From positions 868,001-932,000 of the forward strand of contig NZ_CP009556.1 of assembly GCF_000959365.1 (NCBI RefSeq): DNA of 64,000 nucleotides, in the 5' to 3' direction. The translations under genes were made by a program, and so were the position numbers. The stretch comes from Burkholderia oklahomensis C6786. GTDB lineage: Bacteria > Pseudomonadota > Gammaproteobacteria > Burkholderiales > Burkholderiaceae. Positions 45,907 through 54,728 of this stretch are shown here, piece after piece; the stretch's first letter is position 1; each line of letters starts with the position of its first letter. Under the pieces are notes generated by a model, which worked only from the letters and a program-made list of their open reading frames with translations, was not told where the DNA came from and did not search any database.

Positions 45907-46182
45907 TTATTTGAAGTAGCTGTGGACCACGTCGATCAGCTGCTCGGTCGCGCTGCCTTCGTGGTCGTCGGGCGCGTCCGCGTCGACGAGATGCGTGCGG
46001 ATGTGATCTTCGAGCACGACGGCCAGCAGGCCGTTCATCGCGCCCCGGCAACTCGTGATCCGCTGCAGCACCTCGTTGCAGCCGCATTCCTCCTCGAGCG
46101 CGCGCTCGATCGCTTCGACTTGTCCCTTGATGCGGCGCACGCGGTTCAGGAGCTTCTGTTTTTCTCGAATGGTGTGGCTCAT
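45907..46182 (-). CDS. dmeR: RcnR/FrmR-family metal-responsive repressor (DmeR)
   Basis: This 91-residue all-helical repressor starts at the ATG giving MSHTIREKQKLLNRVRRIKG; an upstream start would add MGRG and is less likely. The His3-Cys-His pattern of RcnR/DmeR is present: His3, Cys in EEECGCNEVLQRI and His in DHIRTHLV. Apo-protein binds G-tract operators and Ni or Co releases it. It is first in an operon with dmeF and its own operator-like sites lie just upstream, so it is autoregulated. Confidence 0.9.
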   Translation of the reverse strand: MSHTIREKQKLLNRVRRIKGQVEAIERALEEECGCNEVLQRITSCRGAMNGLLAVVLEDHIRTHLVDADAPDDHEGSATEQLIDVVHSYFK

Positions 46183-46195
46183 GCCTCTCCCCAAA

Positions 46196-46212
46196 ATACC
46201 GGGGGGGAGTAT
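46196..46212. promoter_or_regulatory. DmeR/RcnR-type operator (G-tract)
   Basis: ATACC-GGGGGGG-AGTAT has an AT-flanked seven-G tract with ATAC/AGTAT ends, matching the TACT-G6-N-AGTA style bound by RcnR relatives. It starts 14 bp upstream of the dmeR start codon and should repress the operon. Confidence 0.75.
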
Positions 46213-46230
46213 ATCTCAATGCACGGATTT

Positions 46231-46250
46231 GTATAGCGGGGAGGGGTATG
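46231..46250. promoter_or_regulatory. Second DmeR/RcnR-type operator
   Basis: GTATAGCGGGGAGGGGTATG is a second G-rich segment flanked by GTAT on both sides, 18 bp from the first. Its G-run is interrupted by A, so affinity may be lower. Two sites would fit cooperative repression. Confidence 0.55.
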
Positions 46251-46448
46251 AAAATTCGTGATGCCGCGAGCCGGAAGCGCAGCCAATCGTTCAGCAAAGA
46301 TCGGCTCGCCTTGCTGCGGTCATAAACCGGTGGTCGTCGGACGCGCGTCACCGGCGCATCGGCACGGGAGGCCGATGTGCGACGATGCGGACGCATCGGA
46401 GATCCTCGCTGACCGTCCGCGGCGAGAGCGAATCGTCAGGGGAAAAGC

Positions 46449-46475
46449 GACAAGGGCGCCAATGGCGCCCTTGTC
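46449..46475 (-). terminator. Terminator hairpin of the Gly/His-rich protein gene
   Basis: Perfect 12-bp arms (GACAAGGGCGCC and complement) with an AAT/ATT loop lie 29 bp past the minus-strand stop at 46504. On the minus strand GCTTTTCC follows, a modest U-run. Confidence 0.75.
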
Positions 46476-46503
46476 GTCGACGTCGTCCGTCGAGATGGAT
46501 CGA

Positions 46504-46872
46504 TCAGCTCACCTTGCCGACGGCCATGTGCTTGCCGAGGTGGTGGTGATGGCTCATGTGGGTCGATGCATGGTGCGTATGAGACCGCCCCGGCTCGGTG
46601 CTCGCTCGGTCAGCCTGCGTATCCGAACGATCGGCTGCGCGAGAAAGACCTTTGTCGCGATCGCCGGAATTGATGCTGTTCGAGTTCGTCATGCCCGAGC
46701 TGCTCATATGACCTGCCGACATGCCGCCCGTATTGCCTCCGGCGCCGCCCATGCCGCCCATGCCGCCGCCGTGGCCGCCGCCACCAGCGCCACCGCCCGC
46801 CGCTTGCGCGACCGACGACATCAAGACGAACAGACCCGTAGCAGTCAGTGCGACCAAACGAATACCTTTCAT
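46504..46872 (-). CDS. Small secreted Gly/His/Met-rich protein
   Basis: This 122-residue protein has a signal peptide ending at AQAA (about residue 25). The mature protein is low complexity: GGGGHGGGMGGMGGAGG, then a Ser/Asn-rich part, and a His-rich tail (SHTHHASTHMSHHHHLGKH). Its composition suggests periplasmic metal binding, and it lies beside the dmeRF efflux genes, but the two are divided by a terminator and by operators. Function is unknown; similar small proteins are common in Burkholderia. Confidence 0.65.
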   Translation of the reverse strand: MKGIRLVALTATGLFVLMSSVAQAAGGGAGGGGHGGGMGGMGGAGGNTGGMSAGHMSSSGMTNSNSINSGDRDKGLSRAADRSDTQADRASTEPGRSHTHHASTHMSHHHHLGKHMAVGKVS

Positions 46873-47148
46873 TTTTGCCTCTTCCTAAACGTTGTTTGGG
46901 CAATTGCATTGTACGAACCGCATGTGTCGCACAACGGCGTCGTTGTAATCAAAGGTAACCGCTGCGACGGATCGCTCGCAGCGCGACGGTGGGCGATGAC
47001 GAGGGCGGCGCACGCTTGCCGCGCGGCCCGGCATCGAGTGCATGCGAAGGCAAGTCGGCCCGCGTTCTGCAAGGCGGAAGCACGCGTTACCGATTGGTTA
47101 CAAGCGCGCGGCATTCTCCCGACGCGAGCGTCGTCGCGAGAGCGCCGA
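46873..47148. other. Gap between the Gly/His-rich protein and the GH39-like lipoprotein
   Basis: These 276 bp hold no supported gene. The promoter for the minus-strand Gly/His-rich protein should lie here; no consensus was identified. Confidence 0.4.
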
Positions 47149-48381
47149 TCAGTTCGGAACAGAACCGGCGATCGCCGCTTTCATGAGCCCGTAGCGCGGC
47201 TTTTCTTGTGCGCTGCCCGTCAACAAACCGTAAGCGCCGCTGCGATCGTCATAGAGCTCGTACCAGTTGAAGCCGATGACGTTGTAGGCCGCCTTTGCCG
47301 CAACCAGCTCAGGAATTGTTTTCGCGATGTAGGCGGAGATCTGAGCGTCCGAGTTGTCCGTGTTCACGCCGATCTCGGTGACGACGATCGGCAAGTTGTA
47401 GCGCTCCTTCAGCCGTGCAAGCACGTTGTATCTGCCGTTCTTGCCGAACGCGTTCTCGAAGTCGCCGCCGTTCGAATACCAGTGCCATTGGATCACGTCC
47501 GGCGTGATCTTCGGGTGCCCGGTCGTGCCATCGGGCTGCGTGCCCGTCATCAGGCCGTCGAGGAAGCCGAAATGCAGCGCGCCCGACGTCGCGTTGGCGA
47601 TCAGCTTGGTCGTGCGATTCGTGTCGACCGAGCGCCAGCCGTCGAGCGCGCCCCTGAGCGCGCCGCGCCAGATCGGAAAGGTCGAATTGTCGTAATCCGA
47701 AATATTGACGCCGTCACCCTGGATCGGCGCGTTGTGGCTGTCGAGATCGTACTCGTTGCCGAATTCCACCATCGGGATGCCGGCGAGCTTCTTCGCCGCA
47801 TAGGCGGAAAGCTTGTATGCGTAGGCGTAGGCGCTCGCCTCGGTCGGCTGCTGCCCGTTCAGAGAAGGGTCGGCCCACGGGTGCGCTTCGATCATCGGCA
47901 GGACCGCGACGTTGGGGCCGAGGCCGGGAATGACCGTCGATGCGAGCGTGTTGACGTGATCCGGGATGTAGACATCCTGCCGATAGACGTTCATGCCGAG
48001 TCCGGCAAGGTGGGCCGCCTGAGTCGCGAGCGGTATCGATGCATAGACGCCGCCGTCGACGTAATGTCCGTTCACGCCGAAGAACGGCAGCACCGGAGCG
48101 GTTGCCGAAGGCGACGACGCGCCGGATGCGGGCGCGGCCGTGCCCGTACCGGATGACGACGTCGACGAACCCGATGAGCCGGACGTCGCCGAAGCGCCCG
48201 AGGCGGGCACGACGACGCCGTTCGTCGGCGCGACGGCGGCGGCGTTGACCTTGCCTTGATCTCCGCCGCCGCCGCACGCGGAGAGAAACAACGCGAGCAG
48301 TGCGACTCTCGCCGCCGGATTATGGATAGGAGTGCTAATGGATTGTGTCACGCTCATGGCGACCGCGGCTAGGTGTTTCAT
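47149..48381 (-). CDS. Lipoprotein glycoside hydrolase, GH39/clan A-like
   Basis: This 410-residue protein has a hydrophobic signal with lipobox LFLSAC (about Cys36), then a Gly/Ser/Ala/Pro linker to about residue 95. The catalytic part is a TIM barrel with an acid/base candidate in MVEFGNEYD and a nucleophile candidate in IVVTEIGVNTD, the two-glutamate arrangement of clan GH-A. It probably cleaves or trims a cell-surface polysaccharide. It lies downstream of the Wzc/Wzy-like genes but beyond a terminator, with its own promoter region, so it is likely a separate transcription unit. Confidence 0.75.
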   Translation of the reverse strand: MKHLAAVAMSVTQSISTPIHNPAARVALLALFLSACGGGGDQGKVNAAAVAPTNGVVVPASGASATSGSSGSSTSSSGTGTAAPASGASSPSATAPVLPFFGVNGHYVDGGVYASIPLATQAAHLAGLGMNVYRQDVYIPDHVNTLASTVIPGLGPNVAVLPMIEAHPWADPSLNGQQPTEASAYAYAYKLSAYAAKKLAGIPMVEFGNEYDLDSHNAPIQGDGVNISDYDNSTFPIWRGALRGALDGWRSVDTNRTTKLIANATSGALHFGFLDGLMTGTQPDGTTGHPKITPDVIQWHWYSNGGDFENAFGKNGRYNVLARLKERYNLPIVVTEIGVNTDNSDAQISAYIAKTIPELVAAKAAYNVIGFNWYELYDDRSGAYGLLTGSAQEKPRYGLMKAAIAGSVPN

Positions 48382-48761
48382 AGTGAGGTCTCCGAATAGA
48401 GAAACCTCTATTTTAGGTTAAATTGAGATAAAGCTATCTCAAAATTCTGCAGCGGTCGTTCTGAATATTCGCGTTCGAGAGATAAATAGCGGCTTCGGGG
48501 CGGCTTTTCCCCCGTCGGCGGAGGGCTTGGAGAATGTTCGACATGCGCATCGATATGGCGGGCGCCGTTGCTCACGCAAGCGATAAAAACCTTATGCGAC
48601 GGGTTTTTGCCGCCGTCGCGCGCGACCGAGGTTCGTGTTGGGGGCGTGCTGAAGAGGAGGGGCGAAGCGTGTTTTGTCTATTAGGATTCTTATTCGACTC
48701 GTGATCTGTTCACGAAACGATCATCGTCGTTGTGGCAAAGATATAAATGCTCGAACCAATA
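48382..48761. other. AT-rich promoter region of the GH39-like lipoprotein gene
   Basis: This 380-bp gap is AT-rich near the gene. It contains two inverted repeats (48403-48419, AACCT...AGGTT; 48423-48442) within 65 bp upstream of the start codon. No gene is supported. Confidence 0.5.
48423..48442. promoter_or_regulatory. Operator-like palindrome upstream of the GH39-like gene
   Basis: TTGAGATA-AAGC-TATCTCAA has perfect 8-bp arms and a 4-bp centre, 42 bp upstream of the minus-strand start. TTGAGA inside it, read on the minus strand, could also be a -35 element. It may be a regulator-binding site. Confidence 0.45.
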
Positions 48762-48794
48762 AAAAACCGGGGGTGTGGAAGTCCCCCGGTTTTT
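48762..48794. terminator. Strong Rho-independent terminator of the Wzc/GH/Wzy transcript
   Basis: AAAAACCGGGGG and CCCCCGGTTTTT form perfect 12-bp arms around a 9-bp loop. On the minus strand it lies 62 bp past the stop of the Wzc-like gene. A/T runs on both sides make it bidirectional. Confidence 0.9.
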
Positions 48795-48855
48795 CTTGCG
48801 ATTGCTTCTTCGTATCGCATTGATTCGGAATCCGACGAAATCGGACTCACTACCG

Positions 48856-51219
48856 TCAGTTTCGGGAAGGCTTCGCGACGGCTCCCTTTGCCAGCCGGAA
48901 CGTCTGCTTTGCTCGCGCCGGTTGGGCAGTGCGGTGCGGCTTCACCCAGCGCCTGGCGACATGGCGCCACCAGTCTCGCGGCGACGTCCGCGGCTGATGG
49001 GGCGGCGCAATGTATGCGTTGAAGACATGGCCGGCGATTTTCGCGTCGACGCTGTCGAGGCGCTGCAACGCGGTTTCGAGCTCCGCGGCGCGCGTCGTCC
49101 TGCCGCGCGAGACGAGCAGCACCGCATCGCAGTCCTGCGCGGCGATCGACAGCGCGTCGCTGTACGGCAGCACGGGCGGCGCGTCGACGATCACGAAGTC
49201 ATAGCGTGTGCGCAGCGTCGCGAGCAACTGCGAGAATTCGGCGCGTTCGAGCAGTTCGCCCGGATTCGATCCCGCGAGCGTGCCGGGCGTCATCACGGAT
49301 AGCTTGCTTTTGCCGATCTTGATGATCGCCTTGTCGAGCGGTTGCCCGCCTTCGAGCACGTTCGCGAGACCGATGCCGCCGCCGTTGCGGCCGACGCCGA
49401 GCGGATTGTGCGATCCGCCGCGCATGTCCGCGTCGACGAACAGCGTCGATGCGTTCGCGTCGGCGAACAGATACGCGAGATTCGACGCGACGAAGCTGCT
49501 GCCGACGCCCGCGGTCGGACCCGCGAACACCAGCACCTTGCCGCCGCTTCGGCCGTCGTGCGCGAGCGCCGCGCGCAGGCTCGTGCGCAGCGTACGCAGC
49601 GCCTCGATGCCCGGATCGTTCGGATTCCGCGCGGCGAGCGGTTTCACCGTCGCACGCGCGTTGCCGGACCTGTCGTCATCGAGCGCGAGCGCCGATGTCG
49701 AAGGCGCGACGACGGCGACGCAGGGAATGTCCGACACGTCTGCGATCGATTGCGGAACGCTCAGCTCGTTGCGGTAGCGCGCAAGCAGATACGCGGCGGC
49801 GAGGCCCGCGAACAGCCCGCCCAGCAGCGCGCCGAGAACCACGATGCCGCGTTGCGGCCACGCCTTCTTGTACGGCTTGTTCGCCCAGTCGACGACACTC
49901 ACGCCCGGCGTCGTGCTCGCGACGGCGATCTCGAGCTGCTGGGCATTGGTCAGCACGCTCGTATAGAGCTGCGTCGCGACCGACACCTGCCGCGACAGCC
50001 GGACGAATTCGCGCTGGGCGGTCGGCAGCTTGTTGGCCGCCGTCGTCGTCTGCTGAATCTCCTTCTTCACTTGATCGAGCTGCGTCTGCACGGTCTGATA
50101 GGTCGTGCTGCCCGGCAGGAAGCGCGCCTTCACGTTGTCGAGCGCGAGCTGCAGCACGGTCTGATGCTCGGACAACGAGTTCAGCCGGTTGATGAGCGCG
50201 ATGCCTTGCTGGTCGACGTCGATCGTGCCCGTCGTCGTGCGGTAGCGATTCAGCGCATCTTCGGCTTTCTCGAGATCCTTCTTGAGACCGGGCAGGCGCG
50301 CGTGCAGCGAGTCGAGATTGCGCTGCGCCTTCTCCGCGCGATACGCGATGTCTCGCTGCAGATAGACGCGCACGATCGCGTTGACCATCTCCTGCACGCG
50401 CTGCGGCGTGTCGGCCTGATAGACGAGCTTCATCATCGACGGCTCTTCGAGCGTCGAATCGCGATTCGACACGACCGTCTTCATCTTCTTCATCACGTCG
50501 TCGTAGACGAGCTGCGTCGGCTCCTTGAGAATCGAGAACGCAATGCCGGAGCGCGCGCGCAGCGTGTCGACGCGGATCTGGCCCGCTTGCGCCTGTTCGC
50601 CGTCCACGGCGACGCTGAACGGCACGGTCTGGCCGATCGAGCCGCGCGCGAGGAGGCGGTCTTTCTTGTCGTAGAGCGTCCATTGGCCGTTTTCGCCCGC
50701 GACGAGCCGGAACTTGTCGCCGAGCACGGCATCGGGCAACGAGAATTCGCCGAGCTTCAGCTTTTCGCCGCCCCACGCGAAGCCGGACATGCCGAGGAAC
50801 GGCGACGCCAGCCTGTCGTCGTTCGCGTGGCCTGACGCGAGCAGGCGGCCGACGAGCGGGAAATGGTCGAGCGTGCGGATGTCGAGGTTCGCGCCGATCT
50901 GTTCGATCGCAGTACCGACGATCGCGCGCGACGTCAGCACTTCGCTCTCGTCGTTCGCGGACGGGCCGTTCGAGATCGTGCCGGACACGTCCGACAGCGC
51001 GCTGATCGACGATCCGGGCTTCGTCTGGATCCGCAGCAGCGCTTCGGCGCGATACTGCGGCGTCGCGACGAGCGCATACAGGACGCCCAGCGCGAAGAAC
51101 GCGACGACGATCGTCGCAAAGAGCCGCCGGTGCCGAACGACGCTCCACCACAGGCTCGCGAGCCCGTCGTTTCTCTTTGCGTGCAATGCCGTCGAAATGG
51201 GTTGTGGTTTCAGATCCAT
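48856..51219 (-). CDS. Wzc/GumC-like polysaccharide chain-length protein with degenerate BY-kinase domain
   Basis: This 787-residue inner-membrane protein has a Wzz domain between transmembrane segments at about 32-52 and 470-490, with a coiled-coil periplasmic part. The cytoplasmic domain (about 560-740) resembles bacterial tyrosine kinases: Walker A' TLFVDADMRGG and Walker B FVIVDAPPVL are intact. The Walker A loop reads GPTAGVGSSF, so the invariant P-loop Lys is Ser. The C-terminal tail is basic (WVKPHRTAQPARAKQT) and has no tyrosine cluster. It therefore probably controls chain length without normal autophosphorylation. A GH gene and a Wzy-like gene lie upstream on the same strand. Confidence 0.85.
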   Translation of the reverse strand: MDLKPQPISTALHAKRNDGLASLWWSVVRHRRLFATIVVAFFALGVLYALVATPQYRAEALLRIQTKPGSSISALSDVSGTISNGPSANDESEVLTSRAIVGTAIEQIGANLDIRTLDHFPLVGRLLASGHANDDRLASPFLGMSGFAWGGEKLKLGEFSLPDAVLGDKFRLVAGENGQWTLYDKKDRLLARGSIGQTVPFSVAVDGEQAQAGQIRVDTLRARSGIAFSILKEPTQLVYDDVMKKMKTVVSNRDSTLEEPSMMKLVYQADTPQRVQEMVNAIVRVYLQRDIAYRAEKAQRNLDSLHARLPGLKKDLEKAEDALNRYRTTTGTIDVDQQGIALINRLNSLSEHQTVLQLALDNVKARFLPGSTTYQTVQTQLDQVKKEIQQTTTAANKLPTAQREFVRLSRQVSVATQLYTSVLTNAQQLEIAVASTTPGVSVVDWANKPYKKAWPQRGIVVLGALLGGLFAGLAAAYLLARYRNELSVPQSIADVSDIPCVAVVAPSTSALALDDDRSGNARATVKPLAARNPNDPGIEALRTLRTSLRAALAHDGRSGGKVLVFAGPTAGVGSSFVASNLAYLFADANASTLFVDADMRGGSHNPLGVGRNGGGIGLANVLEGGQPLDKAIIKIGKSKLSVMTPGTLAGSNPGELLERAEFSQLLATLRTRYDFVIVDAPPVLPYSDALSIAAQDCDAVLLVSRGRTTRAAELETALQRLDSVDAKIAGHVFNAYIAPPHQPRTSPRDWWRHVARRWVKPHRTAQPARAKQTFRLAKGAVAKPSRN

Positions 51220-51303
51220 CGTTGTTTCCCGTGATATGCGACGACGGCCGCGATGCCGGCCGCCGCAATCCTCTCAGTCAATCCTCTTCATCGGACGCGA
51301 CGC

Positions 51304-52632
51304 TCATGCCCCGATCGTGATGAATATCGGTCCTCGTGTCTCCGGAACATCGAGTCGCCTGCGGCTGCCGGCATCGAGCCCGGCGCCGTACATGTCGGTC
51401 ACGGCCGCGCCGGCCGGCAGCCGCGACAGATCGACGCCGATTGCGTTGCCGTCGCCGTAGCACCAGACCACATATTTCGTCGCGCGCGCGGCGGTCAGCT
51501 TCAGCACCACGTAGCGCGCGTCCGAATCCTGAAAATACCGGGCGCGTTCGGCGTCCCCGGTGAACCAGAACAACTGGCGGACCGCGATGTACGCCGGCAG
51601 CTTCCCGGTATCGGCGTCGAGGAGTCCGAAGTTGTGCTCCATGTTCTTGCGATCGCGGCCGTCGTCGCGAATGTCGTAGTACGACGTGAGCCCGATTTGC
51701 GAGATCCAGTTCGCAAGCAGCAGCCGTACTGCGTATCTCGCCTGGCGCTCGCGAGCGACGCTCGAATGGCCGTCTCCGATGTCGGCGACGTAGTTGTAGC
51801 CGTAGCTCGGATACGCCCATTCGGTCGCCCAGATCTGCGGCGGCGTGCGATACGACGACAGGTCGCGCCGCAGCGCCGCGTAGTCGGCGAACACCGTTTC
51901 CGGCTCGGTTTGCCGGTATGGGTGCACGCTGATCGCATCGGGCGCCGGCTGCGCGCGGCTGGCGATGTCGCCGACCGCGCGGATGAACGTGCGGTTGACT
52001 TGCTGCACGCCGCCCGTCGCGACGATCGCGTCGGGATTCGCGGCCTTCACCGCCTGCAACGCCTGCTTCAGTACGTTCCGGTAAGCGGCGGGAGACGGCT
52101 CGCCGAGCCAGTAGGTCTTGTGGTCCTGCTCGTTCCACACTTCGAAGCGCACCGGCTTGCCCTTGAAGCGCTGCGCGGCCTTGAACACATACTGACGGAA
52201 CGCGGCAAGCTGGGCGGGCGTCGTCGGCGGCTGGTTCGGGCTGTGCAGATGATGCATGCCGCCGAGAATGAACAACGCACCGAGCCCGCGTGCGGACAGA
52301 TTGGCGACGAGCGTGTCGTATTTCGAAAAATCCCAGCCGTGCGGCGTGTCCACCGCTTCCCAGAACAGGTCTGCGCGGACGAACGAGAAACCGGCGTCTT
52401 TCACCGCGTCGAGCAGCTTCGTATCGCCGATGTCGTGTACGGCGATGCCGGTGTTGTCGCGCGACGCGGCGAAGCCCGGCAGATCGACGTATGTCCGTTT
52501 CGCGGCGACGTTCGTGGTCGGGGCGTCGAGCGCGACGGTAGTCGCGGCGCCGGCGAAGCCGGGGGCGGCGAGCACCGCGCTCGCAAGCGCGGCAAGCAGC
52601 CGGCGGCGCGGGTTGGGCGTGCGGTTCGTCAT
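51304..52632 (-). CDS. Exported glycoside hydrolase, GH39/GH5-like
   Basis: This protein is 442 residues long from the ATG giving MTNRTPNPRRR, which has AAGGA upstream; an earlier in-frame start would add MRREGNDD. A Tat- or Sec-type signal with RRR ends near FAGAA (about residue 28). The TIM-barrel domain has VRFEVWNEQDH (acid/base Glu) and PQIWATEWAYPS (nucleophile Glu), as in GH39/GH5 clan A. It is probably a periplasmic glycanase editing the polymer made by the neighbouring Wzy and Wzc-like proteins. It lies 84 bp upstream of the Wzc-like gene and 31 bp after the Wzy-like gene. Confidence 0.8.
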   Translation of the reverse strand: MTNRTPNPRRRLLAALASAVLAAPGFAGAATTVALDAPTTNVAAKRTYVDLPGFAASRDNTGIAVHDIGDTKLLDAVKDAGFSFVRADLFWEAVDTPHGWDFSKYDTLVANLSARGLGALFILGGMHHLHSPNQPPTTPAQLAAFRQYVFKAAQRFKGKPVRFEVWNEQDHKTYWLGEPSPAAYRNVLKQALQAVKAANPDAIVATGGVQQVNRTFIRAVGDIASRAQPAPDAISVHPYRQTEPETVFADYAALRRDLSSYRTPPQIWATEWAYPSYGYNYVADIGDGHSSVARERQARYAVRLLLANWISQIGLTSYYDIRDDGRDRKNMEHNFGLLDADTGKLPAYIAVRQLFWFTGDAERARYFQDSDARYVVLKLTAARATKYVVWCYGDGNAIGVDLSRLPAGAAVTDMYGAGLDAGSRRRLDVPETRGPIFITIGA

Positions 52633-52663
52633 ATCGTCGTTTCCTTCGCGGCGCATCGCGGCT

Positions 52664-54007
52664 TCAGCGTGCGTTCGGCGCGATCACGCCAGCGCCGTAT
52701 CGCAACCGGTCGAATGCAATTCGCGCGCTCGCGATGCGCGCACGCTGCGGCGCGCGCAGACTGATCGAGCGCAGCGTCACGCCGAGGAACAGCAGGCAGC
52801 CGATCGTCTCGCAGATGTCCGTCGTCACGCCGCTCACGAGCAGGAAGCAAAGCATCAGCCAGACGGGCCGGTCGTTCGCCGGCTGCGCGAGGATGAAGCG
52901 CGCGAAAGCCGCGACGATCAGCAATGCGCCGATCACGCCGAAGTTCGCGACCGTGTAGAGCGCCATGTTGTCCGCGTAACCGACGTTGAAGCCGAAATCG
53001 GCCGTGTAGTAGCCGACCGCCGAGCCGAAGCCTCCCGGCCCGATGCCGAACCAGATCAGGTGCTCGCGCAGCAGCCCTTCGATCAGCAGCGGCCATGTAT
53101 TGATGAAACGGTCCTGCATCGACGACAGCGAGCCTGAGCTGCCGACGTCCTGCGTGCTCGCGAGCGTGACGATCCAACCGGCGAGCGGCAGTGCGATCGT
53201 GAGCACGGTCGCCCAGACGCACACCGTTCGCAGCGAGCGCGTGCGCAGCATGAAATGCAATGCGACGACGAACGCGAGCGCGACGAGCGTCGTCTTGTTC
53301 GTCGTCGCCCAGATGCCGACCGCCGCCAATGCGAGCAGTGCGGCGAGCGCGAGCCGCGAACGCAGGCGCGGAAAGGTCCAGGTCGTCAGCAGTCCGATCA
53401 TCAGGCCGGTCGTTGCGCTGCTGCGGCCGAAGCCGGGCAGCCGCGACGAGGTGCCGACGTACGACGATTTCGCGAGCTGCACGCTGACGCCGCCGATGTC
53501 GACGTTGCCGCCGACCCACGGCAGCTTCACGAAGTCGTTGAGCAGCACGCCGCCGATGCACAGCAGCGCGAGCGCGACGAACGCGCCGAGCATCCGGCGC
53601 GACTCGAGTTCGTCGAGCGCCTGCTGCGGCATGACGATCGCGAAGAGCATCGGTGCGATCGTCCAGATCCAGAAGCCGACCGCGCTCAGGCTGACGCCGT
53701 TCGCGAGCGACACGCACGTCTGCGCGGCGAGGTACGCGGCGATGAGCACGTGGCTTGCCTTCGGCCGCTGGGCGATCGCGAGCCCGAGGCACGCGACCAT
53801 CAGCGCTTTCGGCAGGTAGCCGAGCGCCGCGACGCCCGCGAGCGACGTGTAGTAGCGGATCGCGCCGGACAGCACATCGCTCGCAACTGCGATGACGAAT
53901 GTCGCCGCCCAGAGTCTGTGTATCTTCGAGATACCTTGCATCGGTGCGTAATAGTCGAATGGCGAGTCGAACTGCGGATCGAACCGCTGGAACTTGCGGG
54001 CTGGCAT
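52664..54007 (-). CDS. Wzy-like O-antigen/polysaccharide polymerase
   Basis: This 447-residue inner-membrane protein has about eleven hydrophobic segments and a large periplasmic loop holding the O-antigen ligase/polymerase-type segment WPLLIEGLLREHLIWFGIGPGG. This is the Wzy_C/RfaL-like family. It should polymerise lipid-linked repeat units in the periplasm. It starts the transcript that continues to the GH and Wzc-like genes. No glycosyltransferase, flippase or Wza genes are adjacent, so the repeat unit must be made elsewhere, or this is a partial locus. Confidence 0.8.
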   Translation of the reverse strand: MPARKFQRFDPQFDSPFDYYAPMQGISKIHRLWAATFVIAVASDVLSGAIRYYTSLAGVAALGYLPKALMVACLGLAIAQRPKASHVLIAAYLAAQTCVSLANGVSLSAVGFWIWTIAPMLFAIVMPQQALDELESRRMLGAFVALALLCIGGVLLNDFVKLPWVGGNVDIGGVSVQLAKSSYVGTSSRLPGFGRSSATTGLMIGLLTTWTFPRLRSRLALAALLALAAVGIWATTNKTTLVALAFVVALHFMLRTRSLRTVCVWATVLTIALPLAGWIVTLASTQDVGSSGSLSSMQDRFINTWPLLIEGLLREHLIWFGIGPGGFGSAVGYYTADFGFNVGYADNMALYTVANFGVIGALLIVAAFARFILAQPANDRPVWLMLCFLLVSGVTTDICETIGCLLFLGVTLRSISLRAPQRARIASARIAFDRLRYGAGVIAPNAR

Positions 54008-54728
54008 CGTCGAGTCTCGAACGATTGCGTGCGCCGCCTTTGATCAGCGCGCGATGCCGCAAACCGCGGTCTCGGCTCAGTTCGTCTGACTCACCCGGGC
54101 CGCGCGCCCGTGGACGCGTTCGCGCGGCCGGCCGTCGCTTCGACGGCCCGGTTGGCGGGAGGAGCCGCCGCCCTTGGGCGGCGGCATCGGACATGGGTCG
54201 ACGCGCGAACCATGCATCTGCGTCGAAGGATAGCGTTGCCGTCCGGCGGGGAAAGTACGACAGCCCACACTACGCAGATGGGGCAGAGGGCGGGGAAACG
54301 GCGTTGACCGCGGCAAAAATAGGGGAAGACGGTGGGCGGCGGCGCGCGCTTGGCGGAAGGCCGCGCGCGGCGATGCGGGTGGCGCGGGCCGCGGCCGGCG
54401 GTTGTGCGCGGAAGGGGAGGCAGCGAATGATGCCGGGGATGCACCGGCGCGATCATGCGCGGCAGTGCCGATTTTGGGCGCGGTCGATGCGTGAATGTAA
54501 AGCACTGCTGGCAAGAACTGCTGGCGCGTCTGCTTATATTTGGATAGGCAATCTCGAAAAGCCCGTATTTCGGATGCCAAATCAGCAATGCGGTTGCTGG
54601 ACTGTTACTCGCCTCTTGTGCGATGGCCGCGTTCGGGTGCGCCCGAGCGTGCGGCTAGCCTGGATGCGCATGCTCTCGATGCCGATGCACGACGACTTTT
54701 ACGCGCCCTCAGCCCTCGAGCATTCCCA
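54008..54728. other. Gap between the Wzy-like gene and the ICMT-like gene
   Basis: These 721 bp hold no supported gene; frames here are Arg-rich artefacts. GGAGCCGCCGCCC and GGGCGGCGGC near 54160-54186 could form a hairpin. The Wzy-like transcript must start here on the minus strand. Confidence 0.4.

Noticed and set aside
54110..54307. Small + strand frame upstream of the Wzy-like gene
   Set aside because: No ribosome-binding site, Arg/Ala-rich, and overlapping other frames of equal length.
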